Below are positions 46,087-56,363 of a stretch of 64,000 nt of DNA, piece after piece. The translations under genes and the position numbers were made by a program. The notes beneath the pieces were generated by a model. It ran no database searches. It saw only the letters and a list, made by a program, of their open reading frames with translations, and was not told where the DNA came from. Numbering within the stretch: position 1 is the stretch's first letter; every line of letters starts with the position of its first letter. The DNA comes from Saccharomycopsis fibuligera x Saccharomycopsis cf. fibuligera (Eukaryota; Ascomycota; Saccharomycetes; Ascoideales; Saccharomycopsidaceae), in assembly GCA_001936135.1 (NCBI GenBank), contig CP012819.1, forward strand, positions 2,451,501-2,515,500. The letters run 5' to 3'.

Positions 46087-49000
46087 GTATCTTCCATTTG
46101 CTATATCTTGAATACCCTTCATCATCATCTTGAAGAGATTCCCATTCTTTGTCAATACCTTGGAATAACACACTCCATCGAGGTGTTGGGGATCTTGCGT
46201 TTTTAACGTCGCTAGTGGGTTTATCATTGCTTGTATTTTTATCAAATGTATTATTATACAAAACCTTTTCATCATCAATAGAATCTTCTCTTGCATTTTT
46301 TTCATTGTCTTTGATATCATTCTCCTTTTTAGACTCAAAATCCTTCTCCTCTTTGGGTTCAGTGAATGTATTTTGACCAGCGAGAGTTTCATCGCCATTA
46401 GAACTACAAAGAGCAGAGTCAGAATTACCGCAAATAGCACCCACATCATGAATGATTTGATCTTTTGGCGTAGTAACATTGGTCTCTGATCCACCACCAT
46501 CAGTAGTACTACAAGAACCACCAACACCGAGATTGGCAACGCCGGCGCTAATGTTATCTGCATTTATGATTTTTGTGACATTTCCATTATCACTACCACT
46601 TCTAATACCATTACTGCTGCCATCATTTTTATCTAAAAAGCCAGCATTTATGCTAGAGCTACTACTACTGTTCCTGTGCGCATAACTTGCCGAGGTATGG
46701 ATTTTATTCACAAATGCGGTTGGAATAGCAGCACCATTATTGACAATGCTAGACTTAATACTTCTTGCTTTATCGCGAATATTGTCGCTGCGGTTGTCCA
46801 GCATGGTCGGTGATCGAGATTTAGTATAAAAGTTAACATTTGCAGATTTTTTGGGACAATTATTGGCCTGTAGTCCGCCTGAAGCTAAGTTTGGGTCGTT
46901 AGCTTTTAGCACAGGGGAAGACAAGGATGCTGAAGGGGGACCTCGATTTGACATAGAGGATAAGCTGTCACCATTTTGAAACATTTTGGCCATATTTTGA
47001 ACAAAGCTGGACTTCCTTGGTGCTTGGCTTGCAATGACAACAGTGCTTGTATTATAATCAGTATCGTTACCTGGTTTTATATTATTAACATTCAAATATT
47101 GTCTTGAATTATTCGTGGGAGCAATTTGCAGACTGCTATTACTCAGGTCATTTTGTGATGGCTGCTGGCTATTATCAGTACATTTGGAAGCTTCGTCTTC
47201 AAGAAAAACCGGACTTAAAAGCTTTTTCTGATGAGTTATATTTCCAATATGCAGCAGCGTAATAAATTTTCGAAGCTCATCATTATTTTGCTCATTAGAG
47301 CATTCAGCCAACTTATTTTCATTGTCTACAAACTTGTTTTCATCAGCGTCTTCTTTTATGTTTTGAACCGTTGAATGCAGTAAATCGGCATGATCATACT
47401 CACCGCTATCACTCTTATATTGGTGGTCATTAGTGCGCTTAGATTTACCAAGAGTCCGCAACAACTCATTTTGATTAATTCGCTGGAGTTGTTCCCTTGT
47501 ACTATCATCTGAATCAAATTCTGAGTCTGAGCCTGTGTCTGAATCAGAAGATTCAACGTACTTATAGTCATCTATGCTGTCATTGTCACATGTATCATTG
47601 AAAACAGCATCTGTAACATTAATATTACCATAGTTACTATCATAGTTGCCAATGCCATTTTCACTACTGCTATGTCTGCTAATTTTGTTATTGTCTGATT
47701 GCAGCAGCTTATGTGTCAGAATCCCAACATTGTACTTGCCAAGCAAGGCATCATCTTTCAACAAACCTTCCTCTTTCAACTTCAAAAGCTGCTCTTTAGT
47801 GCTATCATCACTATCATAATCACTTTCATTATCAGAACTGTTGTTCTCTTCACTATTCTCTCCGCTTTCGTCACCACTGTTTGCAACAGCACAGCCATTA
47901 CTAATAACGATAGAATTAGCTATTATATTCGTCAGTTGAGTCTGCTGATGCACGAGAACCTGTTCTACTGACTTTTTACCCTTTAGTTCATCGAAATTTA
48001 TTTTTGCAGTATCACTCCTTTCAACTTCAGTATCACTTTTATCATTATCACTTTTATCACTATCACTTTCACTCTCATCAACACCTGATGAGCTGTCGTT
48101 ATCAAATGAAATGTGAAATCCTTTACAAATGGCCTCCATTAAATTATCCCAGACTGGTACACTTACCACACTATTGGGTAAGTACGAAGTAGCAACAGAT
48201 AGACTTCTGCCATTTAGCCAATGTCGATTACGAATTTGCTTATTAGAGTAATTAGCACCCAGCGTGAAGCCAACTTGGACATAAGATTTCTGAATAGTAA
48301 AATTGATGGGTGGTGGAGAAACAATTTCTGCTGTAGAGAGTAACAAAACTCCAATATCAGGGTATTGATGTTTGTTTTCAACCATATCCAGCTTGTGGTT
48401 TTGTAAAAAACTTCCAATGTAGCTGTTTACATCAAATGAATCGTCTTCATTGTCAATTGGGTTAGCTCCGGTTTTAGCGAAAAGATCAAGAAGCTGTTTT
48501 TCTGAAACATCAGAACATCCTCCTATATAAGTCCCAAAATTATCTGCAGTTTTAATAATCTCAATTTCCTCAATTTTAAACAGTAAGGTCTTCATAATGT
48601 TAATAAGCAATAACTTATGGCTATTAGATAATGACTGCTGGCCTATATTAACAAAAAGCAACAAGCTTTGTGGGGGAGTTTTGAAAGCATGATGACAATT
48701 GCTTTCTCTAAAGCTGGTTGTTGAGCTTTTGTTATTGTGGCTATCATTGATTTTACTATTAGCATCAAAATCAGAAAAAGCACTGCTATTTGATAGTCTA
48801 TTATAGCTATTATGAAATCTTGTAGAACGTCTGTTAATAACGTTCAAAGTAGATTGTGACTCTGTATTATGCTGGAATACTATATCACTCCCAGTATTTA
48901 CATCACCATCATTGCCAATAGGAGATGATATCAGCAGGTCTTGTTGGTGTTGGTGTTGCTGCTGATGTTGATGTTGATGACCTTCTTTGAAAAAGCTAGT

Positions 49001-52000
49001 GACCAATTCAAGTAAAGTACTAGTGAAGAACTCCGGTGGGAAGCTACATTCGTAATCGCACATTGCACCAGCCCATTTCTGTATAACGTCATTCATACTT
49101 TCTTCAATAGAGATGTACACTGCATTAATGTTGCGATTGCGGTTCTGTTTAAGCCTAGTTGTTGATAAAGTCAGTGCATCAGTAGCGGAACCAGTAGCAA
49201 AATCTAGCTTTATTATAGATGTAGATGAAATCTCCATCTTTGGAGACTTAGCTATAGGATCCAACTTCAATGAAATGAAACTTTCATAATGAATATCAAT
49301 AAGCAACAACCGATACTTGAACAAATATACGATCTTATCGCTGAATTTCGAAGCATCAATAGTATTGACAGAGACCAGTAATCGATCAACGAGTCTCAAT
49401 TCACCAAATGTCATCAACGTAGAATCGTTAATATCGAATTCCTCGTTTTTGGTCTTCTCAAGCAAAGTTTTTCTCAAATGGGCCACAAATTTCTCCCTCA
49501 AAGTAGCAAGTGAAATTTTTCTATTATTGTTTAAAGTATTTTCGTTATCTTCATCAGCCTCATCATCTTCCCCATCAGTTGTGCTATGCTGTGAATAAGT
49601 ATTACTGGTGGTCAGAAGTGAATAAGACGAGCTAAGAGAGTTAGATCTGGACATGGTATTGCTGTTGCTGTAGTTACTGTTGATATTATGACGGAAATCG
49701 TAAACAGTTGGTGATGGCGAGCGCGACACTGAAGAAACCACTGATGAAACCGCAGAAACTGAAGAGCCCCTTGAACGATTAGAGTCTGCGTATATGCTAT
49801 ATTGCTTGCTGCGCGTTCTTGTTCTTGTTTTGCTTCTGCTTCTATTTTTGATTTTGGTCTTCGATTTTATTTTTCTGGAACCAGGCACTATCTGTGGCGG
49901 CGGTTGGAATTCAGCCATAGTACCAACAGCCTTGGCCTTGCTGTTGCTATAACTGCTCATCATAGACATGGAGCTAGGAGAAGCTGAAGTTGGAGAAACG
50001 GCCACAATGCCATTTCTACTACCACTGCTTTGTTGATTAAGAATTTCATACGATAAATTATGCATGCTCCTTCTTTTGCTGCTAGTATCAGAGGTACTAA
50101 CATTACTATTAATATTATTGTTAATAATTTTTCCGGATTTTGCCGTTGGAATATCAATAAATAAATTATTTTTCTTATTTCTCTGTAATGTTGATGGAGA
50201 GTGTTGCTTTGCTGGCGAAACAGATCCAGAACTTGCATTGTTTATTTTGCCAAGGTTGTTGTTGCTGCCACTTGTGCCGTCAAATTGCAGTCTTTTGGAT
50301 GGTGAGGTTCTACGACTACTGCCCAAGCTTAGATTTGAAGCTTTTGAGTTGAGCCTAGATATATGCTGTTGTCGCAGTTCGGCGCTATTGATGCTGATTG
50401 GGGGCAGTGGTGCCTGTCTAGTAACTTGAAACTGGAACTGATGATGCTTTTTGTGATTAGCTAGTGGACTGTTACTACCTTTCAAAACAATGTTAGTGGG
50501 TTTCTTTCTTGCTCCTATTGGTAACGAACCTTGGTTGATGCTTGAATTTGATTGCTTCCTGGAAATTGGCTTCGGCAATGGTGTACTAGGTGGATCAGCA
50601 TTGTTATCAATAGTATTAGCCATACTAGCGGATTTATTCGAAGTGGAAATATTAGCGCTATTAATATTACTCACAATATTTGTCCTATTTGATAGCTGCG
50701 CAGAAGAGGCGGCCTTTCTTGGTGCGGAGGTTTCTATACCGTTTAATGTGTTTTTAATGTATGGGTTATTTGCCACTATTTGATTACTAGTGTTTAAGCT
50801 TTGCTTCTGTATGTATGGCAAAGACTTGTTGTATGTGCTGCTAGGACTATTGATGTTCTGGTAAGGATTATGTGATGGGTTATTAGACATGAGGCTAGTA
50901 TTAACATTAAGCTTAGCACCAGGATTACCACTAACACTAAAGATACCGCCACTACCAGTATCACCACCAGTTGAAGGGGCTGTTGCTGGTCGTTGAGGCG
51001 GTGTAACTGAAAATGTACTGGTGGCTGCTATTGCTGTTGCTGATTTACCATTAGCAAAAGCAATATTTTTAATTAATGCTGGTTTTGGCTCATAAGTTAA
51101 GTATTCTGTAATGAACTCATCCAATAAATCTTGGCTCTTTGGTATTGCTTTAGTGGTTCCTTCACAGTGAAAACAAATCGGAAATGCTTTTTCAGCTAAT
51201 GGCAATTTGTTGTAATTAAGCCCTTTATTGCCAACTGCCAAATCAGTCATTGATTTCTCCTTCTCAAACTGAACACTGGAACGTAAACAGTCTTCGTGAC
51301 AAAAGCACCCACAACGAAGTTCAATAATTTTTTCTACTTGAGTGGGCGAAGTTTGTAATACCATTTCTAGCTTTTCATCACATATAATACAGTTTTTATC
51401 CTTCAAGTTTTGCCTACTTTTTGAGACACTATTTGCATTAGCTGAAAGTTGATTATGGTTGGCTGAATAACCATGGGATATCTTATCATATGCCACTTGA
51501 TTTGATGTCTGACTATGGACAGATTTGATTGCAAAAGGCAATGGTGCCTGCTGCTGGAAACTACTTCCAATAGTGCGATGTTGTAATGGCTGATACATTT
51601 GGTGGCCATTCGAGGTTTGACCGATATCAGATAATGAGGGCATAGATTTGGGCACTGGTGGAGGCTGCGAATTTGAAGATGACGGGTTTTGGCCTGACAT
51701 TCTTTTATACATGTGCAAATCCAAATCAGAGAGCTTATTTTTGAGTTTTTTTCCTTTGCTGAGCGTTGTATCATTATTGTTATTGAATGTTGATGAGTTA
51801 CTCCTTATCTTTTTCGGAATAATAGAAGTAAAGCTGGAAGTGCTAGCCTTTTTATTAACTTTTGGTGACTTCATCATCATTTGCAGAATAGGGGACTTGG
51901 AAAAACTAGAAGAAGAGGCATCAAATGGCGAAGGGATTGGCTTGTAGTTATTATTGTTACTGATATTGCTGTTACTTTGTTCTTGAACATTGATGGTAGT

Positions 52001-52828
52001 ATGCGAAGATCCACTGTTCTGTATGCCATGTTTTAAATGAGTTGCTGATTTTGGGGTTGTAAGAGGTGAACTAATGATATTGTTATTATAAGTGATGCTG
52101 CTGCTGCTACTGCTACCATAGTTACCATTATTCCCATTGATATTAGCAAATCCGCCGCTAGATGAAGCAGTCGCCATAGATACCCCTGCCATACTGTTAT
52201 TACTATTACTACTGTTCCTTGCAGATTGTTTCAAATACATTCTCGAGGCCTCATAGCTGGTCATTGCCGGTTTAGCTCTAGCTTGCAACGGCGACGTAAT
52301 GCTAACTTTGGGAGACAGCAGTTGAGGAGAAGTCAAAGGCATTCCTGGATGATAGTTAGATCCGCTATGAGTACTATGAGTACTGTGCGTACTGTGCATA
52401 CTATGGTGATTTTTGAGAGTATGATTTTGATTATTGTAGGTTTGATGATAGCTGGCACTATTGTGATGATGTTTGTAATAGGCACTATGCGAGCTATAAG
52501 TGGAAGAATGGCCATGAAATTGACTGTTTTCGCCGCTACTTATGCTAGCAGTATCTTTGGTATTAGACTCTTTAGAATCACGATGGGACAGTGACAGCTT
52601 TCTTGAGCCTAATCTCCATTTCAACGGCGAGGAAACAGAAGAACTGGCGCTAGCGCTGAGCGAGTGGTTATTAGAATGAGTCGGGTTAGTAGTACTGCTG
52701 CTGTTACTAGCGAGCATTGTATCGAGGCTACTGTTTGGTATCTTTAACGAGAGACTGTGCTCATGATTAATGTTGTTAGGGTTGTGTGTGGAAGTGCTAG
52801 CGCTGCGCTTGACTATGGGAGTAGACAT
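46043..52828 (-). CDS. Far1/Ste5-type pheromone-pathway scaffold, 2261 aa
   Basis: A RING-H2-like zinc domain lies at residues 480-555: C480-x2-C483, then ELRCGCFCHEDCLRSSVQF, and C552-x2-C555 in FPICFHC. A PH-like domain follows at about 1140-1270 (GELRLVDRLLVSVN, DKIVYLFKYRLLLIDIH). A VWA-like region lies at about 1390-1570 (LLLFVNIGQQSLSNSHKLLL onward). RING-PH-VWA in this order is the architecture of yeast Ste5 and Far1, which link the G-beta-gamma complex to the MAP-kinase cascade or to polarity and CDK inhibition. The protein is more than twice the length of either S. cerevisiae paralogue (about 830-917 aa). The excess is Ser/Asn-rich low complexity before and between the domains, and a 700-residue acidic, Asn/Ser-rich C-terminus. 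I cannot decide between FAR1 and STE5 orthology. Confidence 0.78.
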   Translation of the reverse strand: MSTPIVKRSASTSTHNPNNINHEHSLSLKIPNSSLDTMLASNSSSTTNPTHSNNHSLSASASSSVSSPLKWRLGSRKLSLSHRDSKESNTKDTASISSGENSQFHGHSSTYSSHSAYYKHHHNSASYHQTYNNQNHTLKNHHSMHSTHSTHSTHSGSNYHPGMPLTSPQLLSPKVSITSPLQARAKPAMTSYEASRMYLKQSARNSSNSNNSMAGVSMATASSSGGFANINGNNGNYGSSSSSSITYNNNIISSPLTTPKSATHLKHGIQNSGSSHTTINVQEQSNSNISNNNNYKPIPSPFDASSSSFSKSPILQMMMKSPKVNKKASTSSFTSIIPKKIRSNSSTFNNNNDTTLSKGKKLKNKLSDLDLHMYKRMSGQNPSSSNSQPPPVPKSMPSLSDIGQTSNGHQMYQPLQHRTIGSSFQQQAPLPFAIKSVHSQTSNQVAYDKISHGYSANHNQLSANANSVSKSRQNLKDKNCIICDEKLEMVLQTSPTQVEKIIELRCGCFCHEDCLRSSVQFEKEKSMTDLAVGNKGLNYNKLPLAEKAFPICFHCEGTTKAIPKSQDLLDEFITEYLTYEPKPALIKNIAFANGKSATAIAATSTFSVTPPQRPATAPSTGGDTGSGGIFSVSGNPGAKLNVNTSLMSNNPSHNPYQNINSPSSTYNKSLPYIQKQSLNTSNQIVANNPYIKNTLNGIETSAPRKAASSAQLSNRTNIVSNINSANISTSNKSASMANTIDNNADPPSTPLPKPISRKQSNSSINQGSLPIGARKKPTNIVLKGSNSPLANHKKHHQFQFQVTRQAPLPPISINSAELRQQHISRLNSKASNLSLGSSRRTSPSKRLQFDGTSGSNNNLGKINNASSGSVSPAKQHSPSTLQRNKKNNLFIDIPTAKSGKIINNNINSNVSTSDTSSKRRSMHNLSYEILNQQSSGSRNGIVAVSPTSASPSSMSMMSSYSNSKAKAVGTMAEFQPPPQIVPGSRKIKSKTKIKNRSRSKTRTRTRSKQYSIYADSNRSRGSSVSAVSSVVSSVSRSPSPTVYDFRHNINSNYSNSNTMSRSNSLSSSYSLLTTSNTYSQHSTTDGEDDEADEDNENTLNNNRKISLATLREKFVAHLRKTLLEKTKNEEFDINDSTLMTFGELRLVDRLLVSVNTIDASKFSDKIVYLFKYRLLLIDIHYESFISLKLDPIAKSPKMEISSTSIIKLDFATGSATDALTLSTTRLKQNRNRNINAVYISIEESMNDVIQKWAGAMCDYECSFPPEFFTSTLLELVTSFFKEGHQHQHQQQHQHQQDLLISSPIGNDGDVNTGSDIVFQHNTESQSTLNVINRRSTRFHNSYNRLSNSSAFSDFDANSKINDSHNNKSSTTSFRESNCHHAFKTPPQSLLLFVNIGQQSLSNSHKLLLINIMKTLLFKIEEIEIIKTADNFGTYIGGCSDVSEKQLLDLFAKTGANPIDNEDDSFDVNSYIGSFLQNHKLDMVENKHQYPDIGVLLLSTAEIVSPPPINFTIQKSYVQVGFTLGANYSNKQIRNRHWLNGRSLSVATSYLPNSVVSVPVWDNLMEAICKGFHISFDNDSSSGVDESESDSDKSDNDKSDTEVERSDTAKINFDELKGKKSVEQVLVHQQTQLTNIIANSIVISNGCAVANSGDESGENSEENNSSDNESDYDSDDSTKEQLLKLKEEGLLKDDALLGKYNVGILTHKLLQSDNNKISRHSSSENGIGNYDSNYGNINVTDAVFNDTCDNDSIDDYKYVESSDSDTGSDSEFDSDDSTREQLQRINQNELLRTLGKSKRTNDHQYKSDSGEYDHADLLHSTVQNIKEDADENKFVDNENKLAECSNEQNNDELRKFITLLHIGNITHQKKLLSPVFLEDEASKCTDNSQQPSQNDLSNSSLQIAPTNNSRQYLNVNNIKPGNDTDYNTSTVVIASQAPRKSSFVQNMAKMFQNGDSLSSMSNRGPPSASLSSPVLKANDPNLASGGLQANNCPKKSANVNFYTKSRSPTMLDNRSDNIRDKARSIKSSIVNNGAAIPTAFVNKIHTSASYAHRNSSSSSSINAGFLDKNDGSSNGIRSGSDNGNVTKIINADNISAGVANLGVGGSCSTTDGGGSETNVTTPKDQIIHDVGAICGNSDSALCSSNGDETLAGQNTFTEPKEEKDFESKKENDIKDNEKNAREDSIDDEKVLYNNTFDKNTSNDKPTSDVKNARSPTPRWSVLFQGIDKEWESLQDDDEGYSRYSKWKILSMNGSKADNACRQ

Positions 52829-53870
52829 GATGGTGTAGAATTCATTAATGGAGATCTAGATTGACTGCCAATTGTCGGATAAAAAAGATGTGTAAGGGAA
52901 ACGGAGCGGAAGGAATCAAGCAGAGAGAAGGTTGCGAAAAGATATTGTGTGTCTGAGTGTATATGGAGATGAAACCAGAAACGACTCTGTAAATTTCTGT
53001 TGTTAGAGATAATAGCTGTTTCGAAGAAGTATCGATACTGTGGCGAGTACACCGGTGAAAATAAAGGATCTTCTTGGTTTCAAAATATGAGGAAAGAAAA
53101 TAAAAATAAAAATATAAAAAAGGACAGCTAGTGTGTGTAGCGGCTCCGATAGTTAAGTGCAGAACTTGCAAAAAGAGAGAAATACACGAGGGATTGCGCT
53201 GCTTGAGACACCAAAGTGATCTGAATGATCAAAATAATATAAGAGGCTTTAAATGACAAAATATAGATCCATTATACGTGAGCGAAGAATGACTTTGTAG
53301 TTACGACCGTTTCGATGAAGCACCGTTCAGTGCATACTTTCTTGGACAGCTGTTAGATTTCTAACAACGTGTGTAGCATATACGCGTTTCCCACCAAGAT
53401 ATATTTGTTGTAGTGGATTGTCGTTAACCAAAAACGTTACTGACGCTACCACACTTCCATAAAGGGGGTAGCAAAAAGTGTTAAAGAAGCTACAGTAGAA
53501 CAAATTCACTTCTGTATATTATCTGCGGTCTAGGCTATAGCATATATGCTAATATTTGATGGTTCAAGTACACTATAATGCTCACAGGGTGCCGTCGCCC
53601 TCATTCCCCGAAGCAGTAATCAAAGTAATGCTCACTCACATATTGCGTTACAGCGCAGATTTACGCTTATCGCACTACGAGTTTATGCTACATTCTTAAT
53701 TCGGCTTTAAGAGACTTGTATAATGTTATTATACATATCGCTACAATATTTCTTCATATAAACCCGTAATAATATGTATTTTTTTCACTTGATGTGAGAA
53801 GTATTTTTCTCATATTGATTGAACTAAATGCGAAAAACTCTATCCTGATCAGAAACTATGATCGACTAAC
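52829..53870. other. Scaffold-gene promoter / PDA1 3' flank
   Basis: This 1.04-kb spacer lies upstream of the Far1/Ste5-type gene. TGAAAC, the core of the Ste12 pheromone-response element, occurs at 52970-52975 and inverted at 53077-53082; this frequency is near chance. No gene is visible. Confidence 0.45.
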
Positions 53871-55136
53871 TTACTCGACCCTGTTTTGATGAAGGAAACC
53901 TTTCTTGTTGAAATCCCAAGTGTCATCAGAGATTCTTCCTCTCAAGGTTGGAACTTCACTACCAGGAACGTAAACGTCTTCGAACAAAATGTCCATCTTA
54001 GCTTCTGGAGCAGGACTAGCTTCAGCTTCAGCAACTTGTTCGTCAACGTATTTTCTAGCGGCCTTGTCGTAAGATTTGATTTCCTCTTCAGTGGCAATGT
54101 TGAATTCTAACAAACGCTGTTTCAAGCCGCTGATTGGGTCGTTTCTGGATCTCATGTGCTGGATTTCTTCTCTGGTTCTGTAAGTGGTACCTGGGTCAGA
54201 CATAGAGTGGCCACCATATCTGTAAGTTTCGTACTCAATAACGAGAGGTCCATTACCGTCAAGAGACCAGTCCTTAGCAAACTTAGAAGCTTGGTAAACA
54301 GCCAAAGTATCCATACCGTTAACCTTCAAACCTGGAATAAATTGACCTCTCTTGTAGTATTCGGTCATAGCACTAGATCTGGCAGCAGCAGTACCCATAC
54401 CATACTTGTTATTTTCACAAGCAAAGATACATGGCAAGTTCCACAATTTGGCCATGTTGAAAGACTCAAAAACTTGACCTTGGTTAGCAGCACCATCACC
54501 GTAAAGGGTAAAGGTGACATTTGGTTCGTTTCTGTACTTGTGAGCAAAGGAGATACCAGCACCCAATGGGATTTGGGCACCGACAATACCATTACCGCCG
54601 TAGAAGCCAGGAACGTACATGTGCATAGAACCACCTTTACCGTAAGCAACACCGCATCTTCTTCCCATTAACTCGCCAAGCACGCCCTTCACTGGAGCAC
54701 CTCTCATGTAAGTGAAACCATGGCATCTGTAAGAAGTGATGACAGTATCCTTTGGGTTGATGGCATACTCAATGCCCACAGCCACGGCCTCTTGACCAAC
54801 ACTCAAGTGACAGAAACCTCTGATCTTTTTGGCTTTGTAAAGAGCATCGGCAGCCATTTCCATACGTCTTATAATAATCAAATCCTTGTACATCTTGAGC
54901 AAGGTAGATTTGTTGGTTTGGAAAGACAAAGCTGGAGCGTCCAAGTTGTAAGTTTCGAAAGAGGATTCTGGCAAGTCTATGGTGATTAGCTCATCCTGAC
55001 TTTCATCAACTGGTTCCAACTGAGCAGCAGTGGCCAAGGATCTTTTGGTGGTAGTGGCATTACCAACAGCAACACTGGCAGCTCTTCTCAAAGAAGCAGC
55101 GGTGGCCGCGGTTCTTGGGGCGAAGGTTCTGAGCAT
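53871..55136 (-). CDS. PDA1: Pyruvate dehydrogenase E1 alpha subunit
   Basis: A 421-aa protein from ATG 55136, giving a typical presequence (LRTFAPRTAATAASLRRAAS, no acidic residues). The thiamine-diphosphate motif begins GDG at residues 213-215 (GDGAANQGQVFESFNMAKLW) and ends with ENN at about 241-243. The phosphorylation loop YRYGGHSMSDPGTTYRTREE (about 306-325) holds the regulatory serine. With E1 beta it decarboxylates pyruvate and transfers the acetyl group to lipoyl-E2 in the mitochondrial matrix. Length and motifs match S. cerevisiae Pda1 (420 aa). Leucine is mostly TTG, consistent with high expression. The frame extends upstream through a TTG only, so ATG 55136 is secure. Confidence 0.97.
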   Translation of the reverse strand: MLRTFAPRTAATAASLRRAASVAVGNATTTKRSLATAAQLEPVDESQDELITIDLPESSFETYNLDAPALSFQTNKSTLLKMYKDLIIIRRMEMAADALYKAKKIRGFCHLSVGQEAVAVGIEYAINPKDTVITSYRCHGFTYMRGAPVKGVLGELMGRRCGVAYGKGGSMHMYVPGFYGGNGIVGAQIPLGAGISFAHKYRNEPNVTFTLYGDGAANQGQVFESFNMAKLWNLPCIFACENNKYGMGTAAARSSAMTEYYKRGQFIPGLKVNGMDTLAVYQASKFAKDWSLDGNGPLVIEYETYRYGGHSMSDPGTTYRTREEIQHMRSRNDPISGLKQRLLEFNIATEEEIKSYDKAARKYVDEQVAEAEASPAPEAKMDILFEDVYVPGSEVPTLRGRISDDTWDFNKKGFLHQNRVE

Positions 55137-55604
55137 TATGACTGTGCTTTGGTTACTTTGTTTTAAGTATTCTCTTCGACCTGAATGAGAAACAAAGTTT
55201 GGCAAATAAGAAAACAGTCAAGCCTAGAAAGAAAAGGTGTTCAAATGGCGAAGTGGAAAGGAAAAAAAACCCCAAGAGGAAACAACATGGAAAGACGAAA
55301 AAAAAAGCTTGCCCCACCCGCACGGCGGCCACCCTGGGAGGGAAAAAAGCAGCAAGAGCCATCACCAGATTGCAATCAAACTAGCTCGCTGGCGCTACTG
55401 CGGGTTCTCCCGAGATTTCTTGCTCGATCAAGCAGTAATGCGTGGGAGCTCCAGTTGATGTCATCTGACTATCCACATGACATGCCTGGTGAGAGATCAT
55501 GTGCCCCGGTCAGGTGCTGCTCAGCTGACTGCCCCCTAAGATAGATACGCCTCTTTTGACAAAGAATCTAAACTTGTTTATCGGCAGGTTGCGTGCTAAC
55601 TGCC

Positions 55605-55620
55605 ACTGAAACGTTTCAGT
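55605..55620. promoter_or_regulatory. 16-nt palindrome with two TGAAAC half-sites
   Basis: ACTGAAACGTTTCAGT is a perfect palindrome presenting TGAAAC on both strands back to back. TGAAAC is the core recognised by Ste12-type factors, but a role before PDA1 or VCX1 is not established. Confidence 0.35.
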
Positions 55621-55978
55621 TTAACGACAATCGTTCCAGGCACAGCTAACCTACCCTGTAGCAAGGCAAGGGTCTCTGCGTCTTGTTGCACCGTTGCCAT
55701 GCGGAAATAACGCTCCCAAGACCTTTGATGAGCCAGCATTGTGGTTGGCTGGTTAGCAGGTTAGCTGCTACTGCTCGTGCTGTGCTGTGCTGTGCTGCAC
55801 TTCCTATCTGTATGCCCACGGCTCTGTTTACTAGCGAACAGAGGAGTGTTGTCATTGCCAGTATCGCGGCGAGCCTCAAAGTTTTCCTACTTAGCATACG
55901 TAGTATCGCGTATAGGATTTCTCAAATATTGTTTTATTAGGGTTCTACGTTTCCGTTTAGTCACTGCCATCTGCTTTG

Positions 55979-56023
55979 CCCTGTTCTACTCTGCCCTGTT
56001 CTACTCTGCCCTGTTCTACTCTG
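55979..56023. repeat. Three tandem copies of a 15-bp unit
   Basis: CCCTGTTCTACTCTG occurs three times without mismatch (55979-55993, 55994-56008, 56009-56023), 340-385 bp upstream of VCX1. It may be a minisatellite or a repeated binding site. Confidence 0.9.
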
Positions 56024-56363
56024 TTCCAGCCCATATTCATAGCCTAGTGCTTCGCTATTTACCTGCTTGCTTTATTCGTACATAAAGTTTGCTCAACTCC
56101 GCTTCACACCTTTACCTGCTCGACAACTCCAGTGATAATTTTTTTACTCTGCCAGGAATTTCATTTTCATTAGCAGAACAAAAGACGGTTGAGATCAAAA
56201 AGGCCTCCCAACGCAAATCCGGTCAAGCATCCAAAGCATTTTCTTTCCAGTTAAATACTCTCAAAAACTTTTTTGCGGTTTTTCTGTTTGCAAGTATTTT
56301 CAACTACATATTTACAGAACAATAACAGTCCAAGCCGCACATTATTTAGCCAAGAACCTCAAG

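Larger units (their letters stand above)
55137..56363. other. Divergent promoter of PDA1 and VCX1
   Basis: This 1.23-kb spacer separates two divergent genes. It holds a purine-rich part near PDA1, a 16-nt palindrome (55605-55620), a short GCTGT repeat (about 55780-55797) and a 15-bp triplicate (55979-56023). No gene is supported. Confidence 0.6.
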
